Part shown: positions 34,156 to 42,541 of the stretch, piece after piece
Position numbering within the stretch: position 1 is the stretch's first letter
Layout: each line of letters starts with the position of its first letter
Assembly (NCBI GenBank): GCA_028292225.1
Contig: JAQGMV010000443.1
Location: forward strand, 1 to 47,732
Length of the DNA stretch: 47,732 nucleotides
Source of the DNA: Betaproteobacteria bacterium
GTDB lineage: Bacteria > Pseudomonadota > Gammaproteobacteria > Burkholderiales > SG8-41
Direction: 5' to 3'
The notes under the pieces: model-generated
Database searches by the model: none
Told to the model about the DNA's origin: nothing
What the model saw: only the letters and a program-made list of their open reading frames with translations
Made by a program: the position numbers and the translations under genes

Positions 34156-34743
34156 TCAGGCTGCGCCGACGCGCTGCTCGCCGGCTTTTTCGCCCGCATC
34201 GGCGCCGAGGCGGCGCACAATGCGTGCAGGGCTTCCGGCTGCGACCACGCATGCCGGCACGCTGCGGGTGACCACGCTGCCCGCCCCCACGACCGAGTTC
34301 TCGCCGATAGTCACGCCGGCGAGGATGACGGCATTGGCGCCGATCCACGCGCCTTTGCGCACGAGCACGGGCGCCGAAGGTGAGTCGCCCTGGTCGATGA
34401 TAGGCACGCGCGGGTCTTCGAAACGATGGTCGTTGACGTACATGTGCACACCCGCACCGAGCAGCACGTCATCTTCGATCGTGATCCCCTCGAAAGTGTC
34501 GGCAAAAAGCATGGTCCCGGGGCGAATGACCACACGGCGGCCCAGGCTGATCTTCGAGCAGTAGACCGCATACGCGCCGGGCCTGAACTCTGCGCCTTCA
34601 CCGAAGTGGCAGAATTTACGTTCACACAGCGCCTGCATCGTCGAGCGAAAGTGCAGGCGCCAGTGAGTGTAGGGAATGTCGGGGCCGATGCGATCGGCCG
34701 CGCGCCAGAAACGGATGCGCTCTGCAAGCTCGGCGATCTTCAA
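34156..34743 (-). CDS. Left-handed beta-helix acyltransferase (WbbJ-like)
   Basis: A protein of 195 residues with hexapeptide repeats from about residue 50 on: SLGRRVVIRPGTMLFAD, ITIEDDVLLGAGVHMYVNDH (catalytic-type His region), VRKGAWIGANAVILAGVTI and GENSVVGAGSVVTRSVPA. It belongs to the maltose/galactoside O-acetyltransferase-like group. Its start overlaps the legF stop by 4 bases, so it is made as part of the legionaminic acid operon. It may O-acetylate legionaminic acid or replace the N-acyl group; legH already provides the 7-N-acetyltransferase. Confidence 0.88.
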   Translation of the reverse strand: MKIAELAERIRFWRAADRIGPDIPYTHWRLHFRSTMQALCERKFCHFGEGAEFRPGAYAVYCSKISLGRRVVIRPGTMLFADTFEGITIEDDVLLGAGVHMYVNDHRFEDPRVPIIDQGDSPSAPVLVRKGAWIGANAVILAGVTIGENSVVGAGSVVTRSVPACVVAAGSPARIVRRLGADAGEKAGEQRVGAA

Positions 34744-35456
34744 CGGCGTTCTTCCGCTGCTGCGGCGTCGCGCGCCATGAGGAACTCCACGAAGCTAAAG
34801 TCGAGCTCCGAATCGATGTCGATCGAACGTTCCTCGGGCATCACGTAGAGCCGTGTACCGACATCGAAGAGGGCGTCGCGCGCGAGCAGCACCTCGCGTC
34901 GCCAAACGTAGATGGAAGCATTCATGTCGTAGCATTTGGGCGCATCCTGGCGGCGGGTGATCGCGGCAGCCAGCGGTTTGGACAGGCCGACGGTCCCGTC
35001 TTCGGCCACTTCGACGAGGTTGAAGTAAGGTGAGCGCCGAGCGGGCATCGCGGTAATGACATTCCCCGCATCGCCGTCCTCGAGCAGAGCGACCGCCGCC
35101 GCGATGTCGGAAGACGTGCGCAGCGGCGAAGTCGCGTCGAGGTCGACGATCGTTCCGAACTGAGCTCCGCGCCGCCGCTCGACGTCGAGCACGCAGTGGC
35201 GAATCGCCGGCAGCTTGGCCGCCACATCGCTCGCAAGCTCGGGCGGGCGCTCGACCATCTCGTCTGCGCCCCATTCTCGCGCCGCCTCCAGTATTTCTTC
35301 GGAGTCGCTGCTCACCGCGATCAGGTCAAACAGCCCAGAGCCGCGCGCCTGCGCGATGCTGTGCGCAATCAGCGGCCTGCCGGCGAGCATTCGGATGTTC
35401 TTGCCCTTGACGCCTTTCGAGCCGCCTCGCGCGCATATCGTGCACAGCCGTTTCAT
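34740..35456 (-). CDS. legF: CMP-legionaminic acid synthetase
   Basis: The true start is the ATG at 35456 (MKRLCTICARGGSKGVKGKN), in an ATGA overlap with the upstream oxidoreductase gene; the ORF-track extension is spurious. The 238-residue product has the CMP-sialate synthetase signature ARGGSKGVKGKNIRMLAGRP, DATSPLRTSSDIAAAVALL and VWRREVLLARDALF. It activates legionaminic acid with CTP to CMP-legionaminate. In this operon LegF/PtmB is the better name than NeuA, because the preceding steps are GDP-type legionaminic acid enzymes. Confidence 0.92.
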   Translation of the reverse strand: MKRLCTICARGGSKGVKGKNIRMLAGRPLIAHSIAQARGSGLFDLIAVSSDSEEILEAAREWGADEMVERPPELASDVAAKLPAIRHCVLDVERRRGAQFGTIVDLDATSPLRTSSDIAAAVALLEDGDAGNVITAMPARRSPYFNLVEVAEDGTVGLSKPLAAAITRRQDAPKCYDMNASIYVWRREVLLARDALFDVGTRLYVMPEERSIDIDSELDFSFVEFLMARDAAAAEERR

Positions 35457-36364
35457 GCTTCCACCCACTCGCGTCGCTCGCTGGCGCGCTCCGCTGCGGC
35501 GATGAGGCCCAGCGTGCCGGCCGCGTGTCCGATGTCGCACAGCGCGGCGCTGTCGCCTTCGAGCGCGGCGCGGTGCATGGCGCAGTAGGTGTGATCGCGA
35601 TCGGCGCCGAGCGCCTCCCGGCGCCCGTCGACGATCACCGCGCCGCCGACAATATCGGCCTCGATCGTATGCCCGGCGGTGTTCACAATCGCGAAGCGTT
35701 TCGTTGTGCGATCCAGGTAGTTGATCTGGAGCTGCACGATCGGGCACGCGCGAGTCTCGAACATGAGGGCGTAGACGTCGTCGCTGTCGATTTCAAGCGG
35801 GCTCAGGTGCCCGCCCCGAGCCGTCACCCGGATCCAGGCGCCGAATAGCCACGTCAGGTAGTCGAGCTCATGGCTCAGGTCCCTCAGCACCCCGCCCCCA
35901 CGCGCCGCGCTCGCGGAGTATGAGGCGCGGTAATCGGCCGAGGGCCTCCAGGCCGGAAGGTACTGTCCGGCGTACGCCTGCACCGAAATTGCCGGCGCAT
36001 CTTTTACGAGCCCGGCAAGCCGCTGCACAACCGGATGAAAGCGCAGGTTGTATCCGACGAAGGCGGCTCGAAAGGTGTTCGCAGGCAGCTCCCGCGGGCC
36101 GTCGAAGAGCGGCTTTTCTACGAGCACGACGCCGCTATAACCCAGGCGCGCCAGCCGCGACAGCGCGTCGTAGTGCCGATCGGTTGAGTTCGCGATGACG
36201 ACGTAGTCAGGATGCGCTTCCGACAGCGCGTCTTCGAGCGTCCGATGAGCCCGCGCATGATCGACCGCGCGCGAGCTGACCACCGACGTGAGGCACCCGA
36301 GTTCACCCAGAAGCCGCGCATGGCGCGCGCCGATGGAACCGAAGCCCACGACGAGCGCTTTCAC
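35453..36364 (-). CDS. ptmF: Gfo/Idh/MocA oxidoreductase, PtmF-like
   Basis: A protein of 303 residues: VVGFGSIGARHARLLGELGC at the N-terminus, YVVIANSTDRHYDAL, VLVEKPLFDGPRE (EKP motif), FVGYNLRFHPVVQRL, and a C-terminal domain with RGGGVLRDLSHELDYLTWLFG. It overlaps ptmE and legF by 4 bases on either side. In Campylobacter ptmF encodes such an oxidoreductase within the legionaminic acid genes and is thought to act with PtmA in making the glucosamine precursor. Family secure; role inferred from gene content. Confidence 0.83.
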   Translation of the reverse strand: MKALVVGFGSIGARHARLLGELGCLTSVVSSRAVDHARAHRTLEDALSEAHPDYVVIANSTDRHYDALSRLARLGYSGVVLVEKPLFDGPRELPANTFRAAFVGYNLRFHPVVQRLAGLVKDAPAISVQAYAGQYLPAWRPSADYRASYSASAARGGGVLRDLSHELDYLTWLFGAWIRVTARGGHLSPLEIDSDDVYALMFETRACPIVQLQINYLDRTTKRFAIVNTAGHTIEADIVGGAVIVDGRREALGADRDHTYCAMHRAALEGDSAALCDIGHAAGTLGLIAAAERASERREWVEA

Positions 36365-37410
36365 GAGAAGACGGTCGCATACTCACCGTTCGCCCGGTCG
36401 TAATCCGCCAGGTGGCCGATGTCGACCCAGTATTCGCGCACCGGAAACACGGCGGTTTCGCGCTTGCGCTCGATGAGCTTGTGGAAAAGCATCGGCATGT
36501 CGAACCGGGTGTTTGCCGGGATCTCGGCTAGAGCGTCGGGCTCGAGGACGTAAATGCCGGCATTGACGAAGAAGCGGTGAACCGGTTTCTCGTCTATGCC
36601 CACGATCCGGTGTTGGTCGATTTTGACGACACCGTAAGGCACCTGGAAATCGTACTCCCGCACGCACATCGTCGCCTGAGCGGCATGGCTGAGGTGAAAA
36701 TCGAGGAGCTGACTGAAATTGACCTTGGTCAGCACATCAGCGTTCATGACGAGGATCGGCGCGGACGGACGCTCGGGCATGAGACTCAGCGCACCCGCGG
36801 TTCCCAGCCCCTGGTCCTCGTGCAGATACGTGATCTCGGCTCCCCAGCGCGAGCCGTCGCCGCAATGCGTCTTCACGACGTCGGCCATATAATTGACCGA
36901 GATATGAAAGCGCCGGAATCCGAATTCGAGAAAATTCTCGAGTATGGTTTCGAGCAGTGGCTTGTTCCCGATCTTGAGCATGGGCTTGGGGCAGTCGTTG
37001 GTCAGCGGCCGCAGGCGATTGCCCATGCCACCCGCCATGAGCACCACGTGATTTTCCCTCGCGCGCGACTGGATCATCGAGTCGAGAGTCTCGAGTGCGA
37101 CTACCCGCCTGTTCTCGTCGAGCAGCGGGATGTGCCGCAAGTGCTTGCGCTGCATCGCTGCGAGGATCACTTCGCGCCCCTCGTCGGTGCGGGCGATCGT
37201 GGGCTCGCGATTCATGATCGTCTGCACCGATTCTTCAAGGGGGATAGAACGCAGTATCGCGCGACGTACGTCGCCGTCCGTCACGGTGCCGAGCAGCCTG
37301 CCGCTTTCGTCAACCACGAGCACGATCTGCATCGCGCTCTGATCGAGTATGCGGATGGCCTCGCGGATCAAAGCGGTCGGCGGGACCAGGATTTCTTTCC
37401 AAGCAGTCAT
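36361..37410 (-). CDS. ptmE: Glucosamine-1-phosphate guanylyltransferase (PtmE), CBS-nucleotidyltransferase fusion
   Basis: A protein of 349 residues with two parts. Residues 1 to about 115 form a CBS pair (IREAIRILDQSAMQIVLVVD and LGTVTDGDVRRAIL). From about 122 there is a nucleotidyltransferase domain: VLMAGGMGNRLRPLTNDCPK, PMLKIGNKPLLETILENFLE and ILVMNADVLTKVNFSQLLDF. This fusion is typical of PtmE, which makes GDP-glucosamine from GTP and GlcN-1-phosphate. That step commits the pathway to GDP-linked intermediates and separates legionaminic from UDP-based pseudaminic synthesis. The start is 3 bases after the legH stop. Confidence 0.93.
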   Translation of the reverse strand: MTAWKEILVPPTALIREAIRILDQSAMQIVLVVDESGRLLGTVTDGDVRRAILRSIPLEESVQTIMNREPTIARTDEGREVILAAMQRKHLRHIPLLDENRRVVALETLDSMIQSRARENHVVLMAGGMGNRLRPLTNDCPKPMLKIGNKPLLETILENFLEFGFRRFHISVNYMADVVKTHCGDGSRWGAEITYLHEDQGLGTAGALSLMPERPSAPILVMNADVLTKVNFSQLLDFHLSHAAQATMCVREYDFQVPYGVVKIDQHRIVGIDEKPVHRFFVNAGIYVLEPDALAEIPANTRFDMPMLFHKLIERKRETAVFPVREYWVDIGHLADYDRANGEYATVFS

Positions 37411-37413
37411 TTC

Positions 37414-38052
37414 TTATACTCCGACTTCGCGGGCGGGAACGCCCGCAACGCCCACGCCGTCGAGGACGTCGCGAACCACCACGGCGCCCGCAGCGATGAG
37501 GCAATGGCGGCCGATACGCACGCCCTGAATCACCGTCGCGCCCGTGCCCACGTGAGAGCCCTCTCCCACGCTGACATTACCCGACAGCGTAACTCCCGGC
37601 GCCACGTGTACGTGATCGCCGATCTCACAGTCGTGGTCGATCGACGCGCGCGTATTGAGGATCGAGTTGCGGCCTACGCGGCATCCGGTCTGCACGATGG
37701 CGCCTGCCATGATCTGCGCACCTTCGCACAAGACCGCATCGGCTGCGATGGTCGCCGACGGGTGTATCACTTCCGCAAAACGGTAACCGTGCTGCTTGAA
37801 TCGCTCGAACACGCCGGAACGCTGCGGGCTCACGCCGACGGTGCCGACGGCGTTTACCAGCCGCACACCGTGCGCAGGATGGTTCTGCACTTCTTCGTCC
37901 CCTCCGGTAACCGGCACGCCGCCGACTGTTTGGCCGCGCTTCGCGCAATCGTTGTCGACGACGCCCAGCACCTCGACGCCGCGCAGGCGCAGAACGTCGA
38001 GCAACACCCGCGCGTGTCCGCCCGCCCCTATGACGATCACCGGCTCGCTCAC
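37414..38052 (-). CDS. legH: Legionaminic acid pathway N-acetyltransferase (LegH/NeuD family)
   Basis: The real start is the GTG at 38052, overlapping the legI stop (GTGA); the ORF-track extension to 38856 is a shadow of legI. The product has 212 residues with an N-terminal Rossmann-like part (VIVIGAGGHARVLLDVLRLR, VLGVVDND) and a C-terminal left-handed beta-helix (HPSATIAADAVLCEGAQIMA, ILNTRASIDHDCEIGDHVHV, LIAAGAVVVRDV). This is the PglD/NeuD/LegH architecture. In this operon it should N-acetylate the 4-amino group of the GDP-linked diaminosugar made by LegC. Confidence 0.92.
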   Translation of the reverse strand: MSEPVIVIGAGGHARVLLDVLRLRGVEVLGVVDNDCAKRGQTVGGVPVTGGDEEVQNHPAHGVRLVNAVGTVGVSPQRSGVFERFKQHGYRFAEVIHPSATIAADAVLCEGAQIMAGAIVQTGCRVGRNSILNTRASIDHDCEIGDHVHVAPGVTLSGNVSVGEGSHVGTGATVIQGVRIGRHCLIAAGAVVVRDVLDGVGVAGVPAREVGV

Positions 38053-39125
38053 GGCTCCACCTTCTCGTCGCGGCGGTAATCTCGCTGCGCCACCCGCCCC
38101 AGCCAGTCCCAGTATTCGACCGGGCTCACCCCGTCTCCGGGCCGTTTCACGGTGAGGTTCTCCGCGGTAAACACATCTCCCTTGCGGATGTCGGCGGCGG
38201 CGACCAGACTTTTTCGCGCGACCGGGATGTTCGCGAGTTCGCACGCTGCCGGAGCCTTCACCGCGGAACCCAGCGCGAGCTCGACTTGGCGCACCGCTTC
38301 GACCATCAGCGACAGCGCATCCAGGTCCAGCGACGCCTTGTGATCGGGGCCCGGCAGGCTGCGATCGAGGGTGAAATGCTTCTCCAGGACCGACGCGCCG
38401 AGGGCGATGGCTGCGATCGGAACCGCGATCCCGGGGCTGTGGTCGGAATACCCGGTAGAAAGCCCGAAGGCGTTGCGCAGGGTCGCCATGGAATTCAGGT
38501 TGATATCCGCGTAGGCGGCAGGGTATTCGGTCGTGCAATGCAGCAGCGTGACCTTGTCGCGCAACGCGTCCCGGCCCGCCGCCGAGGCGTAGGCGAGCGC
38601 GCAGTCGGCTTTCGACGGGGTGCGATCGGGCTCGGTATAGCCGAACGCGAGCACCGCCAGTGCCGTCTCCACTTCTCCGAGCACGCTCATGCCGGTCGAC
38701 AGGATGACGGGCAGCCCGGTGCGTGCGGCGCGAAGCAGCAGGGGGGCGTTTGTGAGGTCGCCCGACGAGAACTTCAGGCGCTCGACACCGAGCTCGTGCA
38801 CCAGGAAATCGAGGCTGACCGGGTCGAACGGTGTCGACAGGAAGTCGATCCCGCACACCTTGCAGCGCTCGACCAGCGCCGCGTGGTCGGCGTGCGCGAG
38901 CTCGAGCTTGCGGATCATCGCGTGCTGAGATTCGTCCTCATTGGTCGTCGCGATCTGATAGGCCGCTTTCGGCGCCGAACGGCTCACCAGCGTGTCCGCG
39001 GTAAACGTCTGGAACTTTACCGCGTCGGCCCCGGCGGCGGCGGCCGCATCAACCAGCTGCAGTGCGAGCTCAAGCGAACCGTTGTGGTTCACTCCCGCCT
39101 CGGCGATTACATATACGCGACTCAT
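38049..39125 (-). CDS. legI: Legionaminic acid synthase (NeuB family)
   Basis: The start is the ATG at 39125 (MSRVYVIAEAGVNHNGSLEL), in an ATGA overlap with the legG stop. The product has 358 residues: a TIM-barrel PEP-condensing domain with VKFQTFTADTLVSRSAPKA, FLSTPFDPVSLDFL, LKFSSGDLTNAPLL, LLHCTTEYPAAYADINLN and GYSDHSPGIAVP, then EKHFTLDRSLPGPDHKAS and a C-terminal antifreeze-like (SAF) domain from about residue 295 (RKSLVAAADIRKGDVFTAEN). It condenses 2,4-diacetamido-2,4,6-trideoxymannose with PEP to legionaminic acid. Confidence 0.94.
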   Translation of the reverse strand: MSRVYVIAEAGVNHNGSLELALQLVDAAAAAGADAVKFQTFTADTLVSRSAPKAAYQIATTNEDESQHAMIRKLELAHADHAALVERCKVCGIDFLSTPFDPVSLDFLVHELGVERLKFSSGDLTNAPLLLRAARTGLPVILSTGMSVLGEVETALAVLAFGYTEPDRTPSKADCALAYASAAGRDALRDKVTLLHCTTEYPAAYADINLNSMATLRNAFGLSTGYSDHSPGIAVPIAAIALGASVLEKHFTLDRSLPGPDHKASLDLDALSLMVEAVRQVELALGSAVKAPAACELANIPVARKSLVAAADIRKGDVFTAENLTVKRPGDGVSPVEYWDWLGRVAQRDYRRDEKVEP

Positions 39126-40285
39126 GCCAGGGCCAGGTCGTGGAAGTGCTTCTTCACGAGCTGCGATGGCTCGTCGATCTGCTTCAGAAACGCCGCAATG
39201 CGCTCGGACGAATGCCCGTCGCCGTAAGGATTGGCAACGCCCGAGCAATCCATCGACAAGGCGCGCCGTATCGCCTGCTCGATCGCGTCGGCCTGAGGCG
39301 CGCAACTCACTACCGAAGTGGCACGGACGCGGCCCTTTTGCCGATCGCCGATGTCGACCGTCGGTTTGCCGAAAGACGGCGCCTCATACAGGCCACTCGA
39401 CGAGTTTCCGACGACAGCGTCAACCATCGACATCGCGCTGAGGTAGCGCAGCTGGCCCAGCGAGGAGTACGCGCGCGCGTTCGGGGAAGCTGCTACGAAC
39501 TCCGCAATGAGTCGTGCTATGCCGTGCCCGCCGGTATCGGAATTGGGGTGTGTGAAGATGATTCCCATCTCCGGTCCGAGCGCCGAGAGCGCTCCAAGCA
39601 GCTCGCGGAACTGGTTTTCGGCTGGCTCTTCATCAAGTGTGGCCGGATGGAACGTCACGAGCAAGTTTTTGGGCCGGAACTCGAACCCGATCGCCGCCTC
39701 GAGAGCACGGCGCTCGAGCAGCTGCACGCGCTTGATGTAATCGATGCCGGGACTGCCGACGTTGACCACATAGCGCGGGTCTTCACCGAGTTGCCGCACC
39801 CGGCGCGCAGCCGATTCGTTGGTGACGAAATGGATATGCGCCATTTTCGTGATGCTGTGACGGATCGCCTCGTCGAACGCGCCTTCGGTCGAGTCTCCGC
39901 CGGCGATGTGCGCGATCGGAATCCTCGCCACCATCGCCGCCTGCGCCGCGGCGAGGATCTCGAAGCGGTCGCCGAGCACGACCAGGATCTCGGGTCGCAG
40001 GCGGTCGAAGACGCCGGCGAAGCCGATGACGCCGAGGCCCATCGATTTCGTCACCGCCGAAGGCGTGTCGCCGGCTAGGAGCATCTCGACGCGCTCGGCG
40101 ATGCTGAAGCCATCCGATTCGATCGCGCGGTAAGTCAGGCCGAACTCCGGCGCGAGGTGCATGCCGGTCGCTACGAGCTGCAAGTCCCAATCTGGGTCCG
40201 ACTGCAAAGCCTTCAGCAGCCAGTACAGCAGGCCGTAATCGGCGCGGCTGCCGGTGACTACGCAAATGTGGCGCGAACGGCTCAT
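39122..40285 (-). CDS. legG: GDP-sugar 2-epimerase, hydrolysing (LegG/NeuC family)
   Basis: A GT-B-fold epimerase of 387 residues: HICVVTGSRADYGLLYWLLK at the N-terminus, VATGMHLAPEFGLTYRAIES, VVLGDRFEILAAAQAAM, IAHIAGGDSTEGAFDEAIRH, KMAHIHFVTNESAARRVRQLG and GNSSSGLYEAPSFGKPTVDI. This is the hydrolysing NeuC/LegG type, not the WecB type found elsewhere in the window. It removes GDP and inverts C2, releasing the free 2,4-diacetamido mannose-type sugar used by LegI. It starts 1 base after the legC stop. Confidence 0.93.
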   Translation of the reverse strand: MSRSRHICVVTGSRADYGLLYWLLKALQSDPDWDLQLVATGMHLAPEFGLTYRAIESDGFSIAERVEMLLAGDTPSAVTKSMGLGVIGFAGVFDRLRPEILVVLGDRFEILAAAQAAMVARIPIAHIAGGDSTEGAFDEAIRHSITKMAHIHFVTNESAARRVRQLGEDPRYVVNVGSPGIDYIKRVQLLERRALEAAIGFEFRPKNLLVTFHPATLDEEPAENQFRELLGALSALGPEMGIIFTHPNSDTGGHGIARLIAEFVAASPNARAYSSLGQLRYLSAMSMVDAVVGNSSSGLYEAPSFGKPTVDIGDRQKGRVRATSVVSCAPQADAIEQAIRRALSMDCSGVANPYGDGHSSERIAAFLKQIDEPSQLVKKHFHDLALA

Positions 40286-40286
40286 G

Positions 40287-41471
40287 TCAGTCGGCGAGAA
40301 AAGGACTGCTCGGAAGGTTTACGATTCGGGCGTCGAGCGCCTCGGCCTGCGCGAGGTCCATTCGGGGGCAGTCGGCGTAGACCGGGAGCCGGTGCATCAG
40401 GGTCCATACCGGCCGCGCCATAATCCCCAGCCCGTTGAGCGTTTCGAGGAGCCGGTCGCGCACGGCGACGTCGGGGCGGTCGAGGAGCAGCGCGTTCAGC
40501 CAGTAGTTGCTGCGGCAGTGCGCCGGCTCGCGCATGATAGATACGCCCGAGACGTCCTCGAACGCATCGAAATAGCGTTGCGCGAGCGCGCGTTTGGACT
40601 CGAGAAAACCGGGTAGTTGCTCGACCTGCGCGCATCCGAGCGCGGCGTTCAGGTTGGGCAGCCGGTAGTTGTATCCGACCTGGTCGTGCATGAAGGACCA
40701 GCGGTGCGCGGTGCGCGCGGTCGTGGTGATGTGTTTCGCGAGCTTCGCGAGCGCGGGGTCGTTGGTGAGTATCGCCCCGCCGCCGCCCGTCGTAATCACT
40801 TTATTGCCATTGAAGCTCAACGCGGCGACGGTGCCGAAATTTCCGGTATGGCGTCCGCGGTAGTAAGAGCCGAGCGATTCCGCGGCGTCTTCGACGAGCT
40901 GGATTTGCCAGCGCGCGCAGAGCGCGGTGATGGCGTCGAGATCCACCGGGTGGCCGAACGTGTGCATGGGAACCAGCGCGCGTATCACGGCCCCGGTGCG
41001 CAGATTGCGGCACACGCCGTCGCGCACCGCCGCTGTTTCGCGCAGGTAATGATCGAGCTTCGAGGCGTCGACCCCGAGCGTCGCGGTATCGCTGTCGACC
41101 AGGTGCGGCCTGGCGCCGGTATAGCTGACAGCGTTCGCCGTGGCGATGAAGGTAAGGGCCGGGATCAGCACTTCGTCGCCGTGCTCGACGCCCGTGAGAA
41201 GCAGGCAAGCGTGCAGCGCCGCGGTCCCGTTGACCGTCGCGACGGCGTAACCGGCGCCCGTGAACCCCTTCAGCATCTCCTCGAAGCGATCGACGTATTT
41301 CCCCGCCGACGAGACCCACTTGGTGTCGATGCACTCCTTCACGTACTGCCATTCGTTGCCACCGAAGCTCGGCTCGTGCAGCGCGACCGGCGAGCGCAGG
41401 TCGGGCAGCACGCGTTTGACCGCGTCGACGATTACGTCATGCGTAGAGCTGCGCCCGGCGGGGGTCGTCAT
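40287..41471 (-). CDS. legC: PLP-dependent aminotransferase (LegC)
   Basis: A DegT/DnrJ/EryC1-family aminotransferase of 394 residues. It contains LHEPSFGGNEWQYVKECIDT, KWVSSAGKYVDRFEEMLKGF, VATVNGTAALHACLLLTGVE, EVLIPALTFIATANAVSYTG, VEDAAESLGSYYRGRHTGNF, the PLP-lysine motif ALSFNGNKVITTGGGGAI, and QVGYNYRLPNLNAALGCAQ. The longer N-terminus with KWVSSAG is typical of LegC. It aminates the 4-keto product of LegB and overlaps legB by 4 bases. Confidence 0.94.
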   Translation of the reverse strand: MTTPAGRSSTHDVIVDAVKRVLPDLRSPVALHEPSFGGNEWQYVKECIDTKWVSSAGKYVDRFEEMLKGFTGAGYAVATVNGTAALHACLLLTGVEHGDEVLIPALTFIATANAVSYTGARPHLVDSDTATLGVDASKLDHYLRETAAVRDGVCRNLRTGAVIRALVPMHTFGHPVDLDAITALCARWQIQLVEDAAESLGSYYRGRHTGNFGTVAALSFNGNKVITTGGGGAILTNDPALAKLAKHITTTARTAHRWSFMHDQVGYNYRLPNLNAALGCAQVEQLPGFLESKRALAQRYFDAFEDVSGVSIMREPAHCRSNYWLNALLLDRPDVAVRDRLLETLNGLGIMARPVWTLMHRLPVYADCPRMDLAQAEALDARIVNLPSSPFLAD

Positions 41472-42475
41472 ACGTTGTACCTGTCATGCTTGTACGCTTC
41501 GAGATTGCGCGCGTCGCCGAACCAGGCGATCGTCTCCGCGAGCCCGCGGCGAAACCCTTCGAGCCCCCCGTACGCGGGCTCCCACCCGGTAAGTCGCTTC
41601 GCCTTGGTCGTGTCGGCCCACAAGCGCTCGACTTCGCTTTTCTCCGGCCGCAGACGGACTTCGTCGGTGTGCACCTCGACCTTCGCCCCCATCAACCCGG
41701 CGATCGTATCGACGGTATCGCCCATCGAGATCTCGAAGCTACTGCCCACATTGACGACCTCGCCGACGGTGCTCGCGGCTTCGGCGACGGCGACAAAGCC
41801 GCGCACGGTGTCGCTGACGAAGGAAAAATCCCGGGTGGGGTGCAGCGCGCCGAGCTTTAACGACCGGCTGCCGTTGGCGATCTGGGTGATGACGGTCGGG
41901 ATGATCGCGCGGGCCGACTGCCTCGGCCCGTAGGTGTTGAACGGCCGGATCACGGCCACGGGTGTGCCAAACGAGGCGTGAAACGACATCGCGATCTGGT
42001 CTGCGCCGATCTTGCTGGCCGAATACGGGGACTGTCCCTGCAGCGGATGGTCCTCGGTGATCGGGACCGACCTAGCGGTGCCGTAGACCTCGCTCGTCGA
42101 GGTGTGGACGACTTTCTGCACGCCGAGCTCACGTGCGGCCTGCACCACGTTGAGTGTACCTTTGACGTTGGTGTCCACGTAAGTGTCAGGTGAGTGGTAC
42201 GAATACGGAATCGCGATCAGCGCCGCGAGGTGCAGCACCCAGTCGCACCCTTCCACTGCCTTGCGCACCCCATGCGGGTCCCTGATGTCGCCCGCGAAAA
42301 TCTCGAGCTCGGCGCACACGTCCGGCGGGCAGCGGTCCAGCCATCCCCAGCTGTTGAACGAGTTGTACAGCACGAAGGCCCGCACCCGATGCCCCTGCCT
42401 TACGAGATGCTCGGTCAGGTGCGAGCCGATGAAACCGTCGGCGCCGGTAACGAGTATTTTGCGAGCTGTGGCCAT
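41468..42475 (-). CDS. legB: GDP-N-acetylglucosamine 4,6-dehydratase (LegB)
   Basis: An extended SDR of 335 residues: ILVTGADGFIGSHLTEHLVR, VLHLAALIAIPYSYHSPDTY, VHTSTSEVYGTARSVPITED, YSASKIGADQIAMSFHASFG and VIRPFNTYGPRQSARAII. The C-terminus LEAYKHDRYNV is typical of this group. It catalyses the first committed step from GDP-GlcNAc to the 4-keto-6-deoxy sugar. It is the first gene of the legionaminic acid operon, 66 bases after the wzz stop, and 4-base overlaps then run through most of the operon. Confidence 0.94.
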   Translation of the reverse strand: MATARKILVTGADGFIGSHLTEHLVRQGHRVRAFVLYNSFNSWGWLDRCPPDVCAELEIFAGDIRDPHGVRKAVEGCDWVLHLAALIAIPYSYHSPDTYVDTNVKGTLNVVQAARELGVQKVVHTSTSEVYGTARSVPITEDHPLQGQSPYSASKIGADQIAMSFHASFGTPVAVIRPFNTYGPRQSARAIIPTVITQIANGSRSLKLGALHPTRDFSFVSDTVRGFVAVAEAASTVGEVVNVGSSFEISMGDTVDTIAGLMGAKVEVHTDEVRLRPEKSEVERLWADTTKAKRLTGWEPAYGGLEGFRRGLAETIAWFGDARNLEAYKHDRYNV

Positions 42476-42541
42476 AGTGTGGGGCTTGTTGACGTCGTTG
42501 TTTCTGGAATCAGTGCCGAAGCCGCAGTCGCGCGAGCGGCT

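Noticed and set aside
37414-38856. 480-residue frame as a fused protein with LegH at its C-terminus
   Set aside because: The upstream part is a shadow of legI; a GTG overlapping the legI stop gives the normal LegH length.
39122-40285. Assignment of this 2-epimerase and the synthase to N-acetylneuraminic acid synthesis
   Set aside because: The same operon has the GDP-type PtmE, LegB, LegC and LegH, which sialic acid synthesis does not need, so legionaminic acid fits better.
31394-42475. Pseudaminic acid pathway
   Set aside because: There is no PseB/PseC/PseG set; the hydrolysing epimerase is NeuC/LegG-like and the nucleotidyltransferase is the CBS-fused PtmE type.
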